Assembly: GCA_041659525.1 (NCBI GenBank)
Contig: JBAZYC010000001.1
Span: forward strand, 1 to 64,000
Direction: 5' to 3'
Length of the DNA: 64,000 bases
Source of the DNA: JAAZKV01 sp041659525
GTDB lineage: Archaea; Iainarchaeota; Iainarchaeia; Iainarchaeales; JAAZKV01
The notes under the pieces: model-generated
The model's input: the letters and a program-made list of their open reading frames with translations, nothing else
What the model was told of the DNA's origin: nothing
Database searches by the model: none
Part shown: positions 39,439 through 48,671 of the stretch, piece by piece
Position numbering within the stretch: the stretch's first letter is position 1
How the letters are laid out: every line of letters begins with the position of its first letter
Made by a program: the position numbers and the translations under genes

Positions 39439-39786
39439 TTATTCGAGTTTCTCTTCGAACTTCTTTGTGAGTTCGATTACTGCATTTAGTTCATCCTCAG
39501 CGGGAGCAACTCCTTTAGGCAGCATTAACTGCAATTGCTCTACCCTTGTAGGAATCAAATTAGCTATTTCGAATCTAAGTAATTCATTTTCTTTTAAAAA
39601 AGCAATTTCGCTTAAACCTTCAAGCAAATCTTTTGTTTGCTTTTCAGTTAGTTTACCAAATTTTTCAACGAATTTGAAAGTTAAGTCTTGTTCGTAATTG
39701 AGTTCCTTGTCTGTTTTTCTTCCCTTAAGAACCTCTTTTACTTCGTACAAAGCAACTGGTTTCATTGATACAACTTTGCTTTCCAT
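39439..39786 (-). CDS. rpoF: RNA polymerase subunit RpoF (Rpb4)
   Basis: 115 residues with the HRDC-like Rpb4 fold (KQTKDLLEGLSEI and EIANLIPTRVEQLQLML). It pairs with RpoE to form the polymerase stalk. Second gene of the L21e cluster. Confidence 0.92.
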   Translation of the reverse strand: MESKVVSMKPVALYEVKEVLKGRKTDKELNYEQDLTFKFVEKFGKLTEKQTKDLLEGLSEIAFLKENELLRFEIANLIPTRVEQLQLMLPKGVAPAEDELNAVIELTKKFEEKLE

Positions 39787-39817
39787 AATAACACCGCTTT
39801 ACTTAATTCAATTTCAT

Positions 39818-40114
39818 TTACTTTAATTTCTTAATGTGTACAGGAGTAGTCACTACTTGTAGTGCCTGATTTCCTTGTAACACATCAATAATGTAAGCTT
39901 CTCCTCTTGTTCCACTAATAGTTCCTGTTAAACCGTGGAAACTCTTGTGAGGCAAACCTGAATGGTAAGATGCGTCAATAACTATTTGTACTTTTTCTCC
40001 CATTTCGAAAGATTGCATTATATCGTTAACACTAACTTTAGGGTCGTATTTTCTAAACTTACTTCGTGTCTTCCCTCTTTTACCTGGCTTTCGTGGATGT
40101 CCTGTCTGCTTCAA
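39818..40114 (-). CDS. rpl21e: Ribosomal protein L21e
   Basis: 98 residues, strongly basic N-terminus (GHPRKPGKRGKTRSK) and the SH3-like barrel with GLPHKSFHGLTGTISG. It starts with TTG at 40114 after GGTGAG. First gene of the L21e-rpoF-DUF655-ksgA cluster. Confidence 0.94.
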   Translation of the reverse strand: MKQTGHPRKPGKRGKTRSKFRKYDPKVSVNDIMQSFEMGEKVQIVIDASYHSGLPHKSFHGLTGTISGTRGEAYIIDVLQGNQALQVVTTPVHIKKLK

Positions 40115-40325
40115 ATTAACTCACCATCTTTAGTAGAATAACAAAATCTGGTTGAGAAAGCTTTAAAAACACACACTTGGAGCCCGCAAAAATTAACACT
40201 AATAATCAAACTTTTTTTCATAATCCAAACCTTACTAGCAAAAAAAGTTTTTTAAAATTAAATAAACTAAAAACCCTCAAAAAATCAAACCCACTTAATC
40301 ATGGACAATTTTAGCCCTTTATAAA

Positions 40326-40352
40326 TACCCCCTTTATAAACCTTTTCTTATT
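40326..40352 (+). promoter_or_regulatory. Tandem TATA boxes upstream of TBP
   Basis: CCCTTTATAAATA and CCCCTTTATAAACC follow one another about 65-80 bp before the TBP start. Two TBP sites in the promoter of the TBP gene could allow autoregulation (inference). A short CCCTTT/AAAGGG hairpin lies in the leader. Confidence 0.5.
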
Positions 40353-40408
40353 TAAGTTATGGTAATAAAGCCCTTTAAAAAAGGGTAAAAAAAGGAACGG
40401 GGTTATTG

Positions 40409-40969
40409 ATGAAATACACTATTGTTAATATGGTTGCAGCTGCTTCTTTGGATCAGAATTTGGATCTCTACTCTTTGGCTGTAGGAATACCTAATATCGA
40501 ATACGAACCGGAACAATTTCCCGGGGCTATACTAAAAATTAAGGAACCTAAAGTTTCAATGCTTTTATTCAAAAACGGAAAAGTTATTTGCTCAGGAGCT
40601 AACTCTGAAGAGCAAATAGAACAAGGAATCAGAAAAGCTAACAAAATGATTCATGATGTTCAAAAAGAAGTTAAGATTAAACGAAACGTTGAATTCGAAA
40701 TAGTTAATTTCGTTGCTACAGCTTCACTTGACATTAACCTTGATTTGTTTGATGTTGCAATGAACCTTGATAACGTTGAATACGAACCCGAACAATTCCC
40801 CGGTGCAATCCTTAGAATGGATGAACCAAAACTAACTTTCTTGTTATTCAAAAATGGTAAAATGATTTGCGCAGGAGCAAAGAAAGAAGCTCACCTAAAA
40901 CAAGGATTAAAGCTTGTTGAAGAAATGGTTAAGAAAAGAATGAAGAAGAGCAAGAAAAAATTAGAGTAA
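40409..40969 (+). CDS. tbp: TATA-box-binding protein
   Basis: 186 residues: two direct repeats, each with the Phe-containing QFPGAIL and LLFKNGK strands that insert into the minor groove. The repeats are unusually alike (EYEPEQFPGAIL in both). It recruits TFB and RNA polymerase. ATG 40409 preferred to the TTG just before it; a short Lys-rich tail. Confidence 0.97.
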   Translation: MKYTIVNMVAAASLDQNLDLYSLAVGIPNIEYEPEQFPGAILKIKEPKVSMLLFKNGKVICSGANSEEQIEQGIRKANKMIHDVQKEVKIKRNVEFEIVNFVATASLDINLDLFDVAMNLDNVEYEPEQFPGAILRMDEPKLTFLLFKNGKMICAGAKKEAHLKQGLKLVEEMVKKRMKKSKKKLE

Positions 40970-41074
40970 ATAATTTAAAAAAAATAAAAAAACAGCTAGT
41001 TTCTAATTAAATTGGGCGAAGAAATCGCCCAATTATTTTTACCAACCCTTTTTTCGAGAGGGTTTTAGGTAAGC

Positions 41075-41082
41075 TTTATAAA
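41075..41082 (+). promoter_or_regulatory. TATA box of the 5S rRNA gene
   Basis: TTTATAAA about 26 bp before the 5S 5' end, so the gene has its own promoter. Confidence 0.7.
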
Positions 41083-41104
41083 CCTTGCATGATGCAAAAT
41101 ATAT

Positions 41105-41219
41105 GAGGCGGCCAGACCGCGATGGTAACACCCGGACCCATTCCGAACCCGGAAGTTAAGACTCGCAAGGATTGGCATTTAGCCCTGCACCATGTGTGGA
41201 GCTTGTCAGGCGCTGCCTC
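41105..41219 (+). rRNA. rrf: 5S ribosomal RNA
   Basis: 115 nt. The termini GAGGCGGC and GCTGCCTC pair to form helix I. The conserved loop CCCGGACCCATTCCGAACCC and GGAAGTTAAG are present. It stands alone; no 16S or 23S genes or adjacent tRNA are seen in the window. Confidence 0.97.
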
Positions 41220-41228
41220 ACTCTTTGT

Positions 41229-41256
41229 ACACCCTAAAGGGTGTGTTTATTCTTTA
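41229..41256 (+). terminator. Terminator of 5S rRNA
   Basis: ACACCC-TAAA-GGGTGT hairpin followed by GTTTATTCTTT, ten bases after the 5S 3' end. Confidence 0.65.
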
Positions 41257-41364
41257 TCATGAGTTAGCTATGGATTCTAAACTTAGCTTTTGGACCAATA
41301 GCAAGTATTTTGAAGGAGAATGAAGTAAGAATTAACAAAAGACTTAGGTGATTTGTTGAAGATA

Positions 41365-41640
41365 ATGGATTTTTTTAGACCAAGTTGGAAGAAGTTCTAT
41401 TGGTTACTTTTAGTTTATTTAATCTCAGAAATTTATTCAACAATAATAATTGGATTAGTTCCATTTGCTTTGATGGCGAATTTTATTTCATTTGTTCTAA
41501 ACCCAGCAACTTTGCTATTTGCAAAAGCTAGCGGAATGGAACAAGACCTAGTAATTCCTTTTGCAAAAACAATTGATTTGGCTTGGATGTATTTTGTTGC
41601 AACTATCCTTGCAAAAGAAATAAGTAAAGACAAAGAATAA
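41365..41640 (+). CDS. Small membrane protein
   Basis: 91 residues with two hydrophobic helices (FYWLLLVYLISEIYSTIIIGL and LAWMYFVATILA) and a Lys-rich end. GGTGAT at 41347 is 12 nt upstream of this ATG, and in-frame TTGs at 41353 and 41356 are closer to it, so the start is uncertain. Not recognised. Confidence 0.5.
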   Translation: MDFFRPSWKKFYWLLLVYLISEIYSTIIIGLVPFALMANFISFVLNPATLLFAKASGMEQDLVIPFAKTIDLAWMYFVATILAKEISKDKE

Positions 41641-41723
41641 TTTGTTTAGAAAAAAATAAAAAATTAGGGAAAAGTTATTTAAACATGTTAATCTTTACTT
41701 TAGTGAGAAATCGAGGTGTATTA

Positions 41724-41936
41724 ATGTCATCAAAAATAATTCAAGATCAAGATGCTTGCATTGGTTGCGGAGCATGTGCAGCTATTTGCCCAATAGATTG
41801 GAGTCTAAAAGGAGACAAAGCAGAACTAATAGGCGGAAAAAAAGAAGGAAAATTATTTGTTAAAATAGCAAAGGATGCTGGATGTAGTAAGGATGCGAGC
41901 AATGCTTGTCCGGTAAAATGCATTAAGGTAGAATAA
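41724..41936 (+). CDS. Single-cluster [4Fe-4S] ferredoxin
   Basis: 70 residues. CIGCGACAAICP supplies the CxxCxxCxxxCP set for one cluster; a further Cys and CPVKC near the end resemble the remnant second site or a stabilising disulfide, as in archaeal mono-cluster ferredoxins. ATG 41724 follows GAGGTG. Low-potential electron carrier; partner unknown. Confidence 0.88.
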   Translation: MSSKIIQDQDACIGCGACAAICPIDWSLKGDKAELIGGKKEGKLFVKIAKDAGCSKDASNACPVKCIKVE

Positions 41937-41960
41937 ATACGTTAATGCTAAATTAAAGAG

Positions 41961-43469
41961 TTGATTTTAACGGAAGTTGAAAAAAAAGTTACTGAAGAAG
42001 AAGTAGAACTTTCAGGGCAGCCTATTGAAGGAAAGAAAAATCTTCCAGCACTTAAACCCAAAAAGAAAAGTGAGCGAAAAAACGTTTCAAGAAAGTATTT
42101 GCGCGCAAGATGGAAACACTTTATTTCTCAAGATAACAAAGGAAATTTGCTAATTGAAGGAATTAATCTTAAAGAAATAGTAAAAAAATATTCTTCCCCT
42201 CTTTATGTAATTGTTGATGAAGAAATAAGACAAAAATGTAGAGAGTTCAAAAGAGCTTTTGATTATCCTTTATTCAGACCGCAATATGCATGTAAATGTA
42301 ATTCTAATTTAGAAGTACTAAAAATTATACAAGAAGAAGGATTTGATTTTGATGCTAGTAGTGTGGGAGAAATAATTTTAGGATTACTCGCTGATTTTGG
42401 TCCTGAGCAAATAACTTTTACTAATCTCTATAAATCAAAGCAAGATATTATTTTTGCTTTAGGAGTAGGGATAAGTGCAATTACTATTGATTCACTTGAA
42501 GAACTTGATACTGCAATTTTAGCAGGAAATGAAATGAATAAAGCGGTCCCAATAATGCTTCGAATTAACCCCATGATAACTGAAGGAAAGTATACTACAA
42601 AGAAACAACAATATGGAATCCCTTTTTCTTATGCAAAAAAAGCTTTGCTGAAAATAAGCAACAATCCAATTATTAGACTTAAAGGATTCCACTTCCACGG
42701 CTCTTATTCTTACAATACAAGAAGTTACTTTTTGGCTGCAAAAAAATTAATGAAATTAGCTGTTTTTGCTAAACAAAATGGAATGCTAATCGAGATGCTT
42801 GATTTTGGAGGAGGTTTCCCTGTAGAAGCTCCTACAATTTATCGTCCAGGTAAATGCTTTAAGCCAAAAGAATTAGGGGATAGATTTGCTCCTTTTCTTA
42901 AGAGACTATGCGAGAAAAATGAAATTCCTTTACCAACACTTATTTTTGAGCCGGGAAAATTTATTGTAGCTAATTCAGGAATAGGAATAATGGAAGTGGT
43001 CAGTAATAAGAAACTTGATAAAAAAGAAATTGCTATCACAAATGGATCTTGTTACTCAATGTTCCCCGATGTTTTAATCTCTCATTGCGATTATGAAATT
43101 TTACCAGGAACCAAAATGAGAAAAAAAAGCACGCACAAATATGATATCGCTGGTTGTACTTGTGATAACATTGATGTTATTGCTACCTGCCAAAAAATGC
43201 CTAAACTAACTAAAGGAGATCTACTTGTTGTAATGGATTGCGGAGCATATAGTTTTGCACTTGGTTCGAACTTTAACAACTTAAAACTTGCCCCAATTGT
43301 AAAAATTGATAAAGAAGGTAAGACAAAACTAATCAGAAGAAGAGATCGTTATACCGAAATTTTTGGTCCAGAACTCGATGTACTAAAAGTTGCTGGAAAA
43401 AATGAGATGAAAAGATTCTATGATTTACTTAGAAAAAATTATCAAAAAACAAAAAAAGAGAAAGAGTAA
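41961..43469 (+). CDS. lysA: PLP-dependent decarboxylase, diaminopimelate/ornithine type (fold III)
   Basis: 502 residues with an N-terminal charged extension of ~70 residues. The alanine-racemase-like barrel has the PLP Lys in QYACKCNSN, FHFHGSYSYN, the glycine loop FGGGFP, EPGKFIVA, the substrate Cys segment GCTCDNIDVIA and DCGAYSFALGSNFN. The pattern fits diaminopimelate decarboxylase best, but ornithine/arginine decarboxylases share it. TTG start at 41961 because no ATG precedes the conserved part. No other lysine genes are adjacent. Confidence 0.8.
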   Translation: MILTEVEKKVTEEEVELSGQPIEGKKNLPALKPKKKSERKNVSRKYLRARWKHFISQDNKGNLLIEGINLKEIVKKYSSPLYVIVDEEIRQKCREFKRAFDYPLFRPQYACKCNSNLEVLKIIQEEGFDFDASSVGEIILGLLADFGPEQITFTNLYKSKQDIIFALGVGISAITIDSLEELDTAILAGNEMNKAVPIMLRINPMITEGKYTTKKQQYGIPFSYAKKALLKISNNPIIRLKGFHFHGSYSYNTRSYFLAAKKLMKLAVFAKQNGMLIEMLDFGGGFPVEAPTIYRPGKCFKPKELGDRFAPFLKRLCEKNEIPLPTLIFEPGKFIVANSGIGIMEVVSNKKLDKKEIAITNGSCYSMFPDVLISHCDYEILPGTKMRKKSTHKYDIAGCTCDNIDVIATCQKMPKLTKGDLLVVMDCGAYSFALGSNFNNLKLAPIVKIDKEGKTKLIRRRDRYTEIFGPELDVLKVAGKNEMKRFYDLLRKNYQKTKKEKE

Positions 43470-43500
43470 TTAAAAAAGAACAAAATTTAACAAAATAGAT

Positions 43501-44337
43501 TTACAATTTCTCATAAGTCTTTTTTAGTAATAAAGCATCTGTTTCAATGTTTGGAGATTCGCAGACAATCATTCCTGCACAATCAAATTCTTTTAGTGCT
43601 TTTAGTAAATCAGTGTAATTGAAGTCTGATTCTTTTAAAACCAAGTGTTTTTGTTCTCCTTTTTCAGAGTAAGCTATTCCTGAAACGTGACAATGCATAT
43701 TTTTCAAAAAACCTTTTCCAAGCATTTTTTCTGAATTTTCAAGCACACTCCTAAATTCTTCATAAGTATTATATTTTCCATTTGACCGAGCGTGTAAGTG
43801 AGAAAAATCAATGCAAGGAAGAACATTGTCTAATTGAGAGCAAAGCAATAGGAGTTCGTCAATTGAACCGAATTGTTTTCCTTTCCCAGTAGTTTCTGGG
43901 CGAATAGTTATTTTGCTTTTTTTAGAACCTAGTTCATCAGTAATTTCTTCAAAGCACTTTTTAATATTTGAGAAAGTCTTTTCAGGAGAATCTTTTAAAT
44001 AAAATCCTGCATGAAAAGTCATTGAAACAGCTCCTGCTTCTTCTGCTCTTCTTGCACAAGCAACTACTCTTGAAACAGAAGCATGCATTTTTGGGCGCTC
44101 AACTGCATTAAGATTAATGTAGTAAGAACCATGGGAAGTCAAAATAACTTCGTTTTCTTGTGCAACTTTTTTTACTTCAGGGGCTTGTTCTTTTGAAATA
44201 TGAACCGAATGAACAAACTCAAGCTCCATTCCACTAAGACCCAACGCATGAACCTGCTTTATCCCGTCAATAGTATTGTGATCCGCAGTAGAAAGAGGAA
44301 TACCAGCAGTACCAAAAAGAAGCTTTTTGAAAGACAT
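43501..44337 (-). CDS. nfo: Endonuclease IV (AP endonuclease)
   Basis: 278 residues, TIM barrel. The trinuclear zinc ligands are recognisable: His in TSHGSYY, His in TFHAGFY, Glu in RPETTGK, Asp and His in IDFSHLHAR, His in NMHCHVSG and Glu in VCESPNIE. It cuts DNA 5' to abasic sites in base excision repair. ATG at 44337; a TTG two codons upstream is in frame. Confidence 0.9.
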   Translation of the reverse strand: MSFKKLLFGTAGIPLSTADHNTIDGIKQVHALGLSGMELEFVHSVHISKEQAPEVKKVAQENEVILTSHGSYYINLNAVERPKMHASVSRVVACARRAEEAGAVSMTFHAGFYLKDSPEKTFSNIKKCFEEITDELGSKKSKITIRPETTGKGKQFGSIDELLLLCSQLDNVLPCIDFSHLHARSNGKYNTYEEFRSVLENSEKMLGKGFLKNMHCHVSGIAYSEKGEQKHLVLKESDFNYTDLLKALKEFDCAGMIVCESPNIETDALLLKKTYEKL

Positions 44338-44448
44338 AACCAAAAAGAATAAAGAACTAAATAAAAAACCTCTTAAAACAAATAATTATTTTTTAGTCCA
44401 AAGTTTCTTTTAAAAAGTATTGCTTTCTGTATTAATCAGTGATTATAA

Positions 44449-46620
44449 TTGGAAGAAACACAGCATTCTCATCATGAACACCATTCTAATCACCATACTC
44501 CTGAAAAGAAAAATTTTTTCGAAAATATTACCCAAACTATTTGGGATAATAGAGTAATAATTATTTTCTTAATCGCAATTTTTTTACTAGCGGTAGCAGT
44601 TAGATCTGATTTAATGAAGTACCCTGGAAATTATCTATTTGAGCCAGATGCTTCTTACCACGCAAGAATGATACTTGATTTGGTTAGAGACGGACAAGTA
44701 CCTAACCCAGATAATTTGAATTATTACCAAGTGATTGAAGGAGTTGGAAATCAAGCTCCTTCGGTTTATTGGTACTTAAGCGCAATACTTTATGGAATAG
44801 TTGCTTTAGGCCAACCATTTAGCAAAGATTTACTTTTATTTACAGTTAAGTTCTTTCCCGCTATTTTTGGAGCACTAATCGCAATAGCAATGTACTTTTT
44901 AGCAAAACTAGTTTTTAATAGTAAAAAAGTTGCAATAGTTACTGCTTTTGTTACCGCGATAACCCCTGCTTTTGTTTATCGAACAATGAGTGGGGCGCAA
45001 GGAGATAATTCACTTGGTTTCCTTTGGATGGTGCTTGGATTTTATTTCTTTGTTAAAGCAGTAAAGACAAGAACATTAAACAAAAATGATATCATTAACG
45101 CTCTTCTTGCAGGATTAATGTTTTTAATAATGTCAATGACTTGGAGAATGTATATACTAATACCAGCAATTTTAATCCCTTACATTTTGTTCACTCTAAT
45201 TTACATTGCTTGCAATACTTCAAAGAAAGAAGACTTTATGCACAACGAAGTGATTTACTTTACAGCAAAAGTTTTACTTTCATTGGGTTTATTTTCTGTT
45301 TTGTTCCTTTTAGGAGGACACGCCTTTAGTCAAGACCCAGTATTTTGGTTATTCTCAGTTGCCACTTATGCTGCTTCAATTGTTCCACTAGATGCGGAAT
45401 TAATTACTATTTTACTTTTAATTGGAGGAATCGGATTTACTGCGATAGCTTATTTTATTAGTAATTTGAGCAGTGAATCAAAGAAAATCGTTTGGACTAT
45501 TCTAATTATTGGATTGTATTTAAGTTTGTTTGCAATAATTGCACTATTCCTAACTCAACCAGATATAATGGTAAAAGACAGAACTACCATTAGTTCAATG
45601 GTTGGAGAAGAAAGCGTAGGAAATCAATTTTTTGGATCAAAATATAATGCTCTAATTATTTTGCCTTGGATTGGATTATTATTATTACCATTAGGCTTAC
45701 TAATGCTCAAAAAAGAAAATTTACATACAAGTGTTTTGTTTTGGAGCTGGGTAATTTTAACTCTTTTCATGGCGTGGTACAAATTAAAATACACTTTTGT
45801 TTTTGGACTAGGACTTGCTGCAGGAGCGGGAATTGTAGCGTTCATGTTATTTGAAATGTTAAAGAAATTTGAATTAGATAAAGGATTAGAAGCAAAAATT
45901 TCGGTAATTGCTTTAATATTTATAATTTTACTAGGCGTGGGAGCTACTGCCAGATTTATTCCAGATTATGCTCCATTCCCTAATCAATCCCCAGGAACTA
46001 TTGAGAGAATGGATTGGATTATAGCTAGTACTCCTATTGATGCTAAATTCTTTAATTGGTGGAATGAAGGACACGTTTTAGCACTAACTACTGAAAGAAG
46101 ATTTTCTACTGATAACAGAAATTCTTCAGACCCCGCGAATGAAGCTTATGCTAGATTTATTATTACTAAAGATACAAATCTTGCTCATTTTATTGCTGCA
46201 AATCAAATAGGAGCAGATTATGTTTTGCTTGAAAGTGAATTAGTTGGAGCAATGCCTTCTTTTGAAGATTATAATGCAGGAAAATTAGCTTCAAGTGCTG
46301 CTAGAGGAAAATACTCTGTTGGAACTTACAATATACTTGATTGCACTGACAACAACACTGTTGTTAATTGCGGAAGTAACGCTATTCCTAAGGATCAATT
46401 CTTACAAATCTCTCCAAAATGGAAGAGCACGCCTGATGCTTTCCCTGATGGAACAAACCCAGTATTCTATTACAGAACAAATGATCAAATACTTATTTTG
46501 AATAATGCAATGAACAACACTAACTTTGCAAAAGTTTATACAAACAGTGATGAAACAAGCAAATTTTACAAAGAAGTTTACTCTAAAAACGGATACAAAG
46601 TTTATCAAGTTTTAAAGTAA
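44449..46620 (+). CDS. aglB: Oligosaccharyltransferase STT3/AglB
   Basis: 723 residues. A His-rich N-terminus (HSHHEHHSNHH) is followed by ~13 membrane helices and a C-terminal external domain. The first acidic motif is in FEPDASYHARM. The canonical WWDYG reads WWNEG here (FNWWNEGHVLAL, ~residue 538). It transfers a lipid-linked glycan to Asn in N-x-S/T sites outside the cell. TTG start at 44449; no ATG precedes the membrane domain. It heads the surface-glycan region. Confidence 0.92.
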   Translation: MEETQHSHHEHHSNHHTPEKKNFFENITQTIWDNRVIIIFLIAIFLLAVAVRSDLMKYPGNYLFEPDASYHARMILDLVRDGQVPNPDNLNYYQVIEGVGNQAPSVYWYLSAILYGIVALGQPFSKDLLLFTVKFFPAIFGALIAIAMYFLAKLVFNSKKVAIVTAFVTAITPAFVYRTMSGAQGDNSLGFLWMVLGFYFFVKAVKTRTLNKNDIINALLAGLMFLIMSMTWRMYILIPAILIPYILFTLIYIACNTSKKEDFMHNEVIYFTAKVLLSLGLFSVLFLLGGHAFSQDPVFWLFSVATYAASIVPLDAELITILLLIGGIGFTAIAYFISNLSSESKKIVWTILIIGLYLSLFAIIALFLTQPDIMVKDRTTISSMVGEESVGNQFFGSKYNALIILPWIGLLLLPLGLLMLKKENLHTSVLFWSWVILTLFMAWYKLKYTFVFGLGLAAGAGIVAFMLFEMLKKFELDKGLEAKISVIALIFIILLGVGATARFIPDYAPFPNQSPGTIERMDWIIASTPIDAKFFNWWNEGHVLALTTERRFSTDNRNSSDPANEAYARFIITKDTNLAHFIAANQIGADYVLLESELVGAMPSFEDYNAGKLASSAARGKYSVGTYNILDCTDNNTVVNCGSNAIPKDQFLQISPKWKSTPDAFPDGTNPVFYYRTNDQILILNNAMNNTNFAKVYTNSDETSKFYKEVYSKNGYKVYQVLK

Positions 46621-46702
46621 AATAAGGTTTAGAAAATAGCCTAATTTTGAAAACAAAATCTGTACCAATCTGATTTAAAAACAGAAAAAACCACTTTCTA
46701 GT

Positions 46703-47686
46703 ATGTTTGAACTAATTCCTTTGTTCATAGCTTTGGTCACGATTTTACTAATAATGCCCCCTTTCATTAAGCGAATGCATGACCAGGGTTTTTCTGGAAA
46801 AGATATGAACAAATTCAATAAACCCCAAGTTGCTGAACTTGGAGGCGTAGTTGTTTTCTTAGGATTTTCTTTAGGAATTTTTGGAGCAATTTTTATTGCA
46901 ACTTATTTGAAATTATTTACAATTGAACTTAGTTTATTACTCGCTGGTTTTTGTACTATTGCAATGATTTGCTTTATTGGATTTATCGACGATATTATTG
47001 GTTGGAAGAGAGGAATAAGACAATGGCAACATGCTTTGTTTCCAATTTTAGCTGCACTACCATTAATGGCAATCGCAGCGGGACAAACCACAATGAACTT
47101 ACCTTTTTTAGGAACAATTGATTTTGGAATTTATTATGCATTAATTATAATTCCAATTGGAATAACTGGTGCAAGTAATGCATTTAATATGCTTGCAGGA
47201 TTTAATGGACTTGAAGCAGGACAAGGAATTATTCTTACTACTACTCTCACAATAGTAGCTCTACTTTCAGGACAAACTACTGCAGCTATTTTAGGGCTTA
47301 CTATGATAGGAGCACTAATTGCTTTCTTGAAATTCAATTGGTTCCCTGCAAAAATCTTTGGAGGAGACTCGCTAACTCTAATGGTTGGAGCAAATCTTGC
47401 AATAATGAGCATTATTGGAAACATGGAAACTATAGGAGTACTCATATTTGGATTATTCTTTATCGAATTCTTTATCAAAGCAAAACACAAATTCCAATCA
47501 GAATGCTTCGGAATACCCAATAAAAAAGGAGAGTTGTCAGCTAATCCTAAGGGTGGTTCTTTGACTCAAATAATAATGAAACTAGGGAACGGAAAACTCA
47601 CTGAAGACAAAGTTACCTTAACAATAATTGGAATTCAAGTATTAATCTGTATTAGTGCGCTTGCATTTTATTTAAAATTCTTATAA
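46703..47686 (+). CDS. aglH: Polyprenyl-phosphate GlcNAc-1-phosphate transferase (GPT/MraY family)
   Basis: 327 residues, ~10 membrane helices. Motifs: FIDDIIGWKRG (Mg2+ Asp pair), NAFNMLAGFNGLEAGQG, IFGGDSLTLM and a cytoplasmic His/Lys loop near FGIPNKKGELS. It loads the first sugar-1-phosphate on the dolichol-like carrier for N-glycan assembly. It follows aglB by ~80 bp in the same direction, consistent with one pathway. Confidence 0.9.
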   Translation: MFELIPLFIALVTILLIMPPFIKRMHDQGFSGKDMNKFNKPQVAELGGVVVFLGFSLGIFGAIFIATYLKLFTIELSLLLAGFCTIAMICFIGFIDDIIGWKRGIRQWQHALFPILAALPLMAIAAGQTTMNLPFLGTIDFGIYYALIIIPIGITGASNAFNMLAGFNGLEAGQGIILTTTLTIVALLSGQTTAAILGLTMIGALIAFLKFNWFPAKIFGGDSLTLMVGANLAIMSIIGNMETIGVLIFGLFFIEFFIKAKHKFQSECFGIPNKKGELSANPKGGSLTQIIMKLGNGKLTEDKVTLTIIGIQVLICISALAFYLKFL

Positions 47687-47708
47687 TTCAATTCTAAATA
47701 GTGAAAAC

Positions 47709-48671
47709 ATGGATAAAATAAAAGTTGATTTTAGGCACTTCCCAAGAGAAGCAGTAAAAGAAGATAAATTCTTTCAAAATCTTTTAGTCGAAAATTTTGA
47801 TATTGAAATTAGCAAAAACCCTAATTTTATTTTATTTTCTACTTTTACTGGAAAAAATACTCGCGAAATCCCAATAATCAATGAAAACGCAACCACAATT
47901 TTTTGGACAGGAGAAAATATTAGAACTGATATGAAAAAATGCAATTATGCATTTGGTTATGAATATAAAGAAGAAATTAATTCACCTAATTATATGCGTC
48001 TGCCTCTTTATGCTTATTATGGAGCCGGAGATGATTTAACTCAAACTAAGAACCCCAAGCAAATAATGAAAGAAAAAACAAAATTCTGTACCTATGCTTA
48101 TTCAAAAGATGCTAAAGAGAGAGTAGAGTTTTTTAATGAACTTTCAAAATACAAAAGAATTGATGCGCCTGGGAAGTCAATGAACAATTCCTCTCCAATC
48201 CCAACCCAAAAATTCCCTTTAATTACTAAACCTATTAATGCAATTGAATCCTTTTTTGGAAAACACTATTTTTCGTCTCTTTTTTCAAGGCATTTTGGAA
48301 ATTGGAGAAAGGATGTTATTGCTTACCAAAAGCAATTCAAATTCACTATAGCTTTTGAGAATTCTTCTTACCCCGGGTATACTACTGAAAAGATTTACCA
48401 CCCAATGCTTGCTAACTCAATCCCAATCTATTGGGGGAATCCTGAGATTGGGCGAGAGTTCAACACTAAGAGTTTCATTAATTGGTATGATTATAATGAC
48501 CCTCAGAAAGTAGTTGATAAGGTAATAGAAATTGATTCAGATGAAAAAAAATACATTAAAATGCTCCAAGAACCTTACTTTAATAAGAACAAACCAAACA
48601 AATGGTGTGGAAAAGAAAGAATTGTAAAACAATTTGAGAAAATATTTAAAACTAAAAGTCAATCAAAATAA
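47709..48671 (+). CDS. Glycosyltransferase family 10 (fucosyltransferase-like)
   Basis: 320 residues. The GT10 donor site FTIAFENSSYPGYTTEKIYH then IPIYWGNPEI is clear, together with IFWTGENIRTDM in the N-terminal half. The family transfers fucose, or a related 6-deoxyhexose, from GDP-sugar in alpha-1,3/4 linkage. No signal or membrane helix, so it acts on the cytoplasmic side. The opposing neighbours make GDP-6-deoxy sugars. Convergent 13-bp overlap with the reductase gene. Confidence 0.88.
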   Translation: MDKIKVDFRHFPREAVKEDKFFQNLLVENFDIEISKNPNFILFSTFTGKNTREIPIINENATTIFWTGENIRTDMKKCNYAFGYEYKEEINSPNYMRLPLYAYYGAGDDLTQTKNPKQIMKEKTKFCTYAYSKDAKERVEFFNELSKYKRIDAPGKSMNNSSPIPTQKFPLITKPINAIESFFGKHYFSSLFSRHFGNWRKDVIAYQKQFKFTIAFENSSYPGYTTEKIYHPMLANSIPIYWGNPEIGREFNTKSFINWYDYNDPQKVVDKVIEIDSDEKKYIKMLQEPYFNKNKPNKWCGKERIVKQFEKIFKTKSQSK

